From an uncultured Polaribacter sp. (GTDB taxonomy: Bacteria; Bacteroidota; Bacteroidia; Flavobacteriales; Flavobacteriaceae): a stretch of 37,810 bases of DNA. The stretch is taken from assembly GCA_905480405.1 (NCBI GenBank), contig CAJQQH010000127.1:1-37810 (forward strand), in the 5' to 3' direction. The position numbers and the translations under genes are program-made. The notes beneath the pieces are model-generated. The model ran no database searches, was not told the DNA's origin, and saw only the letters and a program-made list of their open reading frames with translations. Positions 32,600 through 37,810 of this stretch are shown here, in pieces (positions within the stretch are counted from its first letter, which is position 1; the number at the start of each line of letters is the position of its first letter).

Positions 32600-34432
32600 A
32601 TGTCAACATTTTTAGAATTAGGTTTAAAAGAACCTATTAACAAAGCATTAACAGATTTAGGTTATGAAAAACCAACTGTTATTCAAGAAAAAGCAATTCC
32701 ACAAATAATTTCTTCAACAGATGATTTAAAGGCTTTTGCACAAACAGGTACAGGTAAAACTGCTGCTTTTAGTTTACCAATATTAGAACTTTTAGATTCT
32801 AGTAATGGTAATGTACAAGCAATCATTTTATCACCTACAAGAGAACTAGCAGTTCAAATTGGTAATAATATTAAAGATTTTTGTAAATATTTACCAGACG
32901 TTAAAGTAACAACTGTTTATGGTGGTTCTAGTATGGAAGATCAAATTAGATCTTTAAAAAGAGGATCTCAAATTGTTGTAGGAACTCCTGGTAGAACAGT
33001 TGATTTAATAAAAAGAAGAGCTTTAAAATTAGGAAACGTTCAATGGTTAGTCTTAGACGAAGCTGATGAAATGTTAAACATGGGGTTTAAAGACGAATTA
33101 GATAAAGTTTTAGAAGCAACACCAGAAACAAAACAAACGTTATTGTTTTCTGCAACTTTTCCAAGAGAAGTTGAGGCAATTGCAAGAAACTATATGACTA
33201 AACCAGTAGAAATTACTTCTGGTGAGAAAAATTCGGGTTCAGAAAATGTAACACATGAGTTTTATGCAGTTACAGAAAGAACACGTTACCCAGCTTTAAA
33301 AAGAATTGCAGATTTAAATCCTGATATTTATGCAATCATCTTTTGTAGAACTCGTAGAGAAACTCAAGAAGTTGCAGACAATTTAATTAGAGATGGTTAT
33401 AGCGCAGATTCTTTACACGGAGATTTATCTCAAGGACAGAGAGATTCTGTAATGGGAAAATTTCGTAAGAAAACAATTAAGATTTTAGTTGCAACTGATG
33501 TTGCTGCTCGTGGATTAGATGTTAATGAATTAACACACGTTTTAAATCATAAATTACCAGACCAAATAGAAAACTACACACACAGAAGTGGTAGAACTGG
33601 TAGAGCTGGTAATAAAGGTATTTCTATAGTTTTAGTAAACGGAAAAGAAAAAGGAAAACTAAGACAGATAGAAAGAATCATCAAAAAGAAATTTATTGAA
33701 GGTAAAGTACCTTCTGGTAAAGAAATTGTACAAAATCAATTAATGAATTTAATTGATAAAGTTCATAATATTGAAGTAAACGAAACTCAAATAGGTGAAT
33801 TTTTACCAAGTATTTACGAAAAACTAGAAGATTTAGATAGAGAAGAATTAATAAAAAAGTTTGTTTCTTTAGAATTTAATACAATGTTAAAGTATTATGA
33901 AAACTCTAAAGATTTAAATGATTTAGGTAGAGAAACTTCTAGATCTAGAGCAACAGCAGATAATATGACTCGCTTCTTTATCAATATTGGTAGAAAAGAT
34001 AGTTTAAATCCTGCTAAATTAATTGGTTTAATTAACGACCAAAATATTGGAGATAAAATAGAAATTGGTGCAATTGATATTTTAGATACTTTCTCTTTCT
34101 TTGAGATTGACAAGAATTTCGAAGACAAAACTTTAGATGCTTTTTCTAGCAATCAACCAGATTCTGATGGTAGATCTGTAAATATCGAAATTACCAAAAA
34201 AGAACGTTCTGGTGGTGGAAGAAGAGGTGGAAGAAAACCTTTTGGAAAAAAAGATGGTGGTTTTGGTAGACGTAGAAGTTCTGAAGGAGGTTCTTCTTCA
34301 TCTAGAAGAAGTGATTCTAGTAGAGGAAGATCTGATAGACGTTCTTCAGACAGACCAGACAGATCTGATAGAAATTCTGGAGGAGAAAGAAGAGCTTCTG
34401 GAGGTTTCGGAAGAAAGCGTAGAGAAAGCTAA
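32600..34432 (+). CDS. DEAD-box ATP-dependent RNA helicase (DeaD/CsdA type)
   Basis: A 610-residue RNA helicase for ribosome assembly and mRNA unwinding, often cold-induced. The motifs run in order: Q motif, AQTGTGKTAAF (I), PTRELAVQ (Ia), TPGR (Ib), DEAD (II), SAT (III), IIFCRTRRETQEV (IV), ATDVAARGLD (V) and HRSGRTGRAG (VI). A DbpA-like RNA-binding domain follows (about 450-525, FFINIGRKDSLNPAKLIGLI). A disordered tail rich in Arg, Gly and Ser (about 540-610, GGGRRGGRKPFGKK and later RRSDSSRGRSDRRSS) probably binds RNA or promotes condensates. A terminator follows. Confidence 0.93.
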   Translation: MSTFLELGLKEPINKALTDLGYEKPTVIQEKAIPQIISSTDDLKAFAQTGTGKTAAFSLPILELLDSSNGNVQAIILSPTRELAVQIGNNIKDFCKYLPDVKVTTVYGGSSMEDQIRSLKRGSQIVVGTPGRTVDLIKRRALKLGNVQWLVLDEADEMLNMGFKDELDKVLEATPETKQTLLFSATFPREVEAIARNYMTKPVEITSGEKNSGSENVTHEFYAVTERTRYPALKRIADLNPDIYAIIFCRTRRETQEVADNLIRDGYSADSLHGDLSQGQRDSVMGKFRKKTIKILVATDVAARGLDVNELTHVLNHKLPDQIENYTHRSGRTGRAGNKGISIVLVNGKEKGKLRQIERIIKKKFIEGKVPSGKEIVQNQLMNLIDKVHNIEVNETQIGEFLPSIYEKLEDLDREELIKKFVSLEFNTMLKYYENSKDLNDLGRETSRSRATADNMTRFFINIGRKDSLNPAKLIGLINDQNIGDKIEIGAIDILDTFSFFEIDKNFEDKTLDAFSSNQPDSDGRSVNIEITKKERSGGGRRGGRKPFGKKDGGFGRRRSSEGGSSSSRRSDSSRGRSDRRSSDRPDRSDRNSGGERRASGGFGRKRRES

Positions 34433-34451
34433 ATAGCATTAAAAATAAAAA

Positions 34452-34476
34452 AAAGTCTCACAAATTGTGAGACTTT
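34452..34476 (+). terminator. helicase terminator
   Basis: AAAGTCTCACA (34452-34462) and TGTGAGACTTT (34466-34476) form a perfect stem with a short AAT loop, then a T-run. A-runs upstream allow use from the other strand too. Confidence 0.88.
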
Positions 34477-34527
34477 TTTAGTTTAAAAGACTTTTTAATC
34501 ATTTATTTTTTTTTAAAAAAACTGTTA

Positions 34528-34857
34528 CTAACCAATTATTTTCTTTAAAATACTAAATACTTTTTTCTCAATTACGTCTACAGAGCCATCAGCAAAAAAA
34601 ACATTTTTAATATCTCTAATTAACTCATCTTTTTCATTCTGAGAAAATTTATTTTCTAAAATATATTGTTGAATTTTATTTAAATTATTTTCATCAGAAT
34701 CTACAACAACTTCGGTATGAATTTTATGAAATGTTGCTTCGTCTACTTTAGATAAAATATATTCTTGCTCTTCTTTAGCTTCAAAAAAATTACAATGAGC
34801 TGCATATAAAAGCACATAAGCTTCAAATTCTTTTTTTGTCCAATTTATTATTTCCAT
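34528..34857 (-). CDS. small TerB-like protein
   Basis: A 109-residue helical soluble protein. The segment DELIRDIKNVFFADGSVDVIEKKVFSILKKII has the ADG-x4-E pattern of TerB/TerB-like domains. The N-terminal half (WTKKEFEAYVLLYAAHCNFF) may be a first repeat of the fold. It follows the sulfurtransferase gene by a single base, so it is translationally coupled to it as the last gene of the operon. A role in metal or envelope stress is only inferred from the fold. Confidence 0.6.
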   Translation of the reverse strand: MEIINWTKKEFEAYVLLYAAHCNFFEAKEEQEYILSKVDEATFHKIHTEVVVDSDENNLNKIQQYILENKFSQNEKDELIRDIKNVFFADGSVDVIEKKVFSILKKIIG

Positions 34858-34858
34858 A

Positions 34859-35707
34859 TTATTTTTCTATTAATAATCCATCTGTACTTCCCCACTCTGT
34901 CCAAGAACCATCGTAAACAGCATGATTTTTTATTCCAATTAATTCTGCTCCTATCGCTAATATTGATGCTGTAATACCACTACCACAAGAAAAGATAAAC
35001 GCTTTCTTTTTCGGGTTAATTTCTTCAAATACTTTTTTCATTTTGTTTTCTGATATCATTTTACCATTTTCTACAATTCGAGAAAAAGGAAAACTAACAG
35101 AATTAGGTATATGACCTCCTTTTACATCTTCTCTTGGTTCTGGTTCAATTCCACAAAAACGTCCTTTAGAACGTGCATCTGCAATTAAAATAGATTTATT
35201 ATCAATTGCTGAAAGCATATCTGAAGTTAACTTTAATTTTTCTAATTTATAATCAACTTCAAAATCACCTTTAATTAACAAATTGTTTTGCGGAGATTCA
35301 ATTACATATTGTTTTAGTTTCCATTCTGGAAATCCTCCATCTAAAATGGCAATATTTTTAAATCCCATCAGTTGAAACATCCACCAAACTCTTGGAGAAG
35401 AATAAATACCAATATCATCATATACTACGATACAACTATTTTTATTTACTCCAATTTCTTGAGCTTTAACTTCAAATTGTTCTTTAGATAAAACTGTATT
35501 AGGAAAAAGGGAGTTTTTATCTGAAAACACATTTTTAATATCAAAAAAAATTGCCCCTTTAATTACTGATTTTACTTTCTTTGAATTAGCATCCTTTTTA
35601 GACGTAACTTTTGGAATCGTTGCGTCTAAAATAATTAGATTTTTGTTTTCTAAATTAGAATGCAACCAATCTACAGACACTAAGGGCTTATTAATAATTA
35701 AAGCCAT
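34859..35707 (-). CDS. rhodanese-type sulfurtransferase (3-mercaptopyruvate sulfurtransferase-like)
   Basis: A 282-residue protein with two rhodanese domains. Domain 1 (1-135) lacks the active Cys. Domain 2 carries the loop SCGSGITAS with catalytic Cys241; the CGSGVTA-like loop favours 3-mercaptopyruvate over thiosulfate. IYSSPRVWWMFQLMG and LDGGFPEWK are family landmarks, and the second domain has ADARSKGRFCG and KGGHIPNSVSFPFS. It begins at the stop codon of the transporter gene (1-base overlap) and ends 1 base before the TerB-like gene. Confidence 0.9.
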   Translation of the reverse strand: MALIINKPLVSVDWLHSNLENKNLIILDATIPKVTSKKDANSKKVKSVIKGAIFFDIKNVFSDKNSLFPNTVLSKEQFEVKAQEIGVNKNSCIVVYDDIGIYSSPRVWWMFQLMGFKNIAILDGGFPEWKLKQYVIESPQNNLLIKGDFEVDYKLEKLKLTSDMLSAIDNKSILIADARSKGRFCGIEPEPREDVKGGHIPNSVSFPFSRIVENGKMISENKMKKVFEEINPKKKAFIFSCGSGITASILAIGAELIGIKNHAVYDGSWTEWGSTDGLLIEK

Positions 35708-37032
35708 TATTTTACATCTTCATAATTATCATCCCAATTTTTTGGTTTAGGGTCATTTAACTTACCAACAGATTTTGCAACAATCATAGAAACTGTTGCA
35801 TCTCCTGTTACATTAATTGTAGTACGTAGCATATCTAAAGGCCTATCAACTGCAAAAATTAACGCCAAAGCAACCGGATATAAATCTTTAGGAAAACCAA
35901 TAGATTCTAAAACAATTACCAACATAACCATTCCTGCTCCTGGCACTGCAGCACTTCCTATAGAAGCCAACAAAGCTGTTAAAACAATAGACATTTGATT
36001 AGCAAACCCCAAACCTTCTGGCCATAAAACTTGCATAACAAATACTGCAGCAACTGCTTGATACAGACTTGTACCATCCATATTTATTGTTGCTCCAACG
36101 GGTAAAACAAAACTAGAAACTTCTTTATCAACTCCAAGATGCTCTTCTACTCTTTCCATAGTTACAGGTAAAGTTGCAGCACTTGAACTTGTAGAAAAGG
36201 CTAATAATTGTGCAGGACTTAACTGTTTTAAAAACCATAAAGGATTTTTCTTCGTATAAACACTTACTAATACTGCATAAAAAACAACCATAATAAATAA
36301 GCCTAAAACTACAACACCTGCGTATTTTAATAACGCTAATAAAATATCTGGATCTCCAGATGTTACCACAACATTTGCTAATAATGCAAATACTGCATAA
36401 GGAGAAACAAGCATAATAAGGTCAACCATTTTTAAAATAGCATCATTTAAACCATCAAAAAAATCTTTTAAAGGCTTTGCTTTCTTTTCTCCAATAAGCA
36501 ACATGGATATCCCTAAGAATATAGTAAAGAAAATTACTTGTAACATGGCTTTATTATTACTCATAGCACTTACAGCGTTATCAGGCACCATATCTACAAC
36601 AAATTGCAATGGGCCACTACTTTGTTGTTTAGAAGCTTCGGTAATTTTTGCAGCAATACTAGAACTTTTTGCATAAGTATTGGTTAATTTATCTACTGTT
36701 TCTTGAGATATTCCATCACCAGGTTGAATAACATTAACTAAAGCCAAACCAATAGTTATTGCAACCACTGTTGTACCTATATATATTAACATTGTTCTTA
36801 TACCTATATTCTTAAATTTAGAAATATCTTTTAAATCAGATATACCTTTAATTAATGATGCAACTATTAATGGTACTGCTATCAATTTTAATAATTTAAC
36901 AAAAATAGTACCTAAAGGTTTAATCCAATCTGCAATAAAATTTTGCCAACCCAATTGTAGTGCTAGAAACCCGAAAAGAATTCCTAAAACCATTCCTATT
37001 AAAATTTTCCAATGTAATGCTAATTTCTTCAT
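35707..37032 (-). CDS. dicarboxylate/amino acid:cation symporter (DAACS family)
   Basis: A 441-residue inner-membrane transporter of the glutamate/C4-dicarboxylate family (GltP/DctA/SLC1), with about eight membrane helices and two re-entrant loops. Signature stretches are STSSSAATLPVTMERVEEHL (HP1) and GATINMDGTSLYQAVAAVFV (transmembrane 7, with the NMDGT motif). HP2 is AAVPGAGMVMLVIVL and the last helix has AVDRPLDMLRTTINVTGDA. Substrate is glutamate, aspartate or C4 dicarboxylates; the sequence does not decide. First gene of a three-gene minus-strand operon with overlapping or touching ends. Confidence 0.92.
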   Translation of the reverse strand: MKKLALHWKILIGMVLGILFGFLALQLGWQNFIADWIKPLGTIFVKLLKLIAVPLIVASLIKGISDLKDISKFKNIGIRTMLIYIGTTVVAITIGLALVNVIQPGDGISQETVDKLTNTYAKSSSIAAKITEASKQQSSGPLQFVVDMVPDNAVSAMSNNKAMLQVIFFTIFLGISMLLIGEKKAKPLKDFFDGLNDAILKMVDLIMLVSPYAVFALLANVVVTSGDPDILLALLKYAGVVVLGLFIMVVFYAVLVSVYTKKNPLWFLKQLSPAQLLAFSTSSSAATLPVTMERVEEHLGVDKEVSSFVLPVGATINMDGTSLYQAVAAVFVMQVLWPEGLGFANQMSIVLTALLASIGSAAVPGAGMVMLVIVLESIGFPKDLYPVALALIFAVDRPLDMLRTTINVTGDATVSMIVAKSVGKLNDPKPKNWDDNYEDVK

Positions 37033-37154
37033 TTATTTGATTAAAGTTTACAATGCTGAAAGGTAAAAAAAATAATTAAACTCTAATGTGACTTTATTTG
37101 TATATTGTGTCATAAAATTAGAAAACACACATATTAATTATTAAAAACATAAAA

Positions 37155-37796
37155 ATGGCAGGAATTTTAGATTTGTTAAGCAGTGATTTAGGAAAATCAA
37201 TTATATCAGGAGTTGCAGGTTCAACTGGAAATGATTCAAACAAAACAAGTAGTGTATTAACAATGGCTTTGCCTGTTTTAATGAAAGCAATGCAAAGAAA
37301 CGCTTCTACTTCAGAAGGCGCAGAAGGATTAATGGGGGCTTTATCTGGTAAACATGATGGTAGTATTTTAGACAACCTTGGTGGTTTATTTGGTGGTGGA
37401 GTTGATGAAACTGTAAAACAAGATGGAGCAGGAATTTTAAGCCATATTTTAGGTAGTAAACAACAAGGTGTAGAGCAAGTTATTGGTCAAAAATCTGGTG
37501 TAGATGCTGGTTCTGTTGCTAATATTTTAAAAGTAGCGGCTCCTTTATTAATGGGTGTTTTAGGGAAACAAAAGAAAGAACAAAACGTAAGTAACTCTGG
37601 AGATTTATCTGGTTTACTTGGAGGAATGCTAGGTGGTAATGATACAGCCAACGAGCAAAGTTTTCTTGAAAAAATATTAGATGCTGACGGTGATGGAAGT
37701 GTTGTTGACGATGTAGCAGGTATGCTTTTAGGTGGTAACAAAAGCAACTCTGGTGATGGAATTGGTGGAATGTTAGGTGGTCTTTTTGGAAAATAA
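37155..37796 (+). CDS. DUF937-family Gly-rich protein
   Basis: A 213-residue protein rich in Gly, Ser and Leu, without signal peptide. The N-terminal domain (LLSSDLGKSIISGVAGSTGN and VLTMALPVLMKAMQRNA) and the following repeats (GGLFGGG, ILSHILGSK, VANILKVAAPLLMGVLGKQK) match the DUF937 pattern. The C-terminal region has DADGDGSVVDDVAGMLLGG, an EF-hand/dockerin-like DxDxDG calcium loop, and ends in GGMLGGLFGK. Function unknown. It is divergent from the symporter operon (122 bases). Confidence 0.8.
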   Translation: MAGILDLLSSDLGKSIISGVAGSTGNDSNKTSSVLTMALPVLMKAMQRNASTSEGAEGLMGALSGKHDGSILDNLGGLFGGGVDETVKQDGAGILSHILGSKQQGVEQVIGQKSGVDAGSVANILKVAAPLLMGVLGKQKKEQNVSNSGDLSGLLGGMLGGNDTANEQSFLEKILDADGDGSVVDDVAGMLLGGNKSNSGDGIGGMLGGLFGK

Positions 37797-37810
37797 GAAC
37801 TCCACTTTTT

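Noticed and set aside
34212..34436. Val/Glu-rich reading frame inside the helicase tail
   Set aside because: It is a shifted-frame shadow of the low-complexity Arg/Ser/Gly repeat codons.
1..37810. CRISPR array, insertion sequence or prophage
   Set aside because: No regularly spaced repeats, transposase, integrase or phage structural genes were seen on either strand.

Overview
The window looks like a chromosomal segment of a marine Flavobacteriaceae bacterium (Bacteroidota), most likely near Polaribacter or Tenacibaculum. The DNA is very A+T-rich. Several promoters carry the Bacteroidota -7 element TAnnTTTG, and Shine-Dalgarno sequences are essentially absent. Family content fits as well: BshB1, a two-component propeller kinase, DUF2490, DUF2520, a short-spacer LytTR operon and a YkpA/YbiT-like ABC-F protein. 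The genus is inference; the phylum and family are well supported. It is mostly core genome, with no insertion sequence, CRISPR array or prophage.

Layout. 1-3 kb: an orphan LuxR-type HTH protein divergent from a 7TM-DISM histidine kinase/response regulator pair. 3-8 kb: Bcp peroxiredoxin, an endonuclease III without its iron-sulfur cluster, a small 47-codon gene, an ECF sigma factor and UvrA, i.e. stress and DNA repair. 8.0-8.8 kb: a gene graveyard with a decayed HNH nuclease whose frame is still readable through four TAA codons, and a decayed lipoprotein. 8.8-14.4 kb: an unknown lipoprotein; an operon of propeller LytS-type kinase, Tat-exported metallophosphoesterase and LytTR regulator; an XRE-like repressor; a small hypothetical gene. 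14.4-15.3 kb: tRNA-His(GTG) and the bacillithiol deacetylase BshB1. 15.3-19.1 kb: a dicarboxylate-type SLC13 transporter and ATP-dependent PEP carboxykinase behind a repeated palindrome, a likely C4-acid-to-gluconeogenesis unit. 19.2-24.8 kb: DUF2490 barrel, Cys/Met PLP enzyme, DUF2520 protein plus KdsC, DUF2147 protein, an asymmetric tandem ABC ATPase and Pcm. 24.9-27.6 kb: Gfo/Idh/MocA oxidoreductase, a structured intergenic element, 3-hydroxyacyl-CoA dehydrogenase and a PagL-like lipid A deacylase. 27.6-29.2 kb: Dps divergent from OxyR. 29.2-37.8 kb: ABC-F protein, a thioredoxin-fold lipoprotein, a DEAD-box helicase with a long leader, a three-gene operon (cation:dicarboxylate symporter, sulfurtransferase, TerB-like protein) and a DUF937 protein.

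Common themes are oxidative and envelope stress (Bcp, Dps/OxyR, BshB1, sulfurtransferase, sigma factor, Pcm), repair (Nth, UvrA) and C4-dicarboxylate use (two transporters plus PckA). I see no obvious new defence or mobile system. The most unusual signals are the frame-preserved HNH remnant, two unrelated ABC proteins that each lost exactly one composite ATP site, the unannotated 47-aa gene behind the sigma factor, the palindrome pair before the transporter/pckA unit, and a structured RNA candidate at about 25.9 kb.
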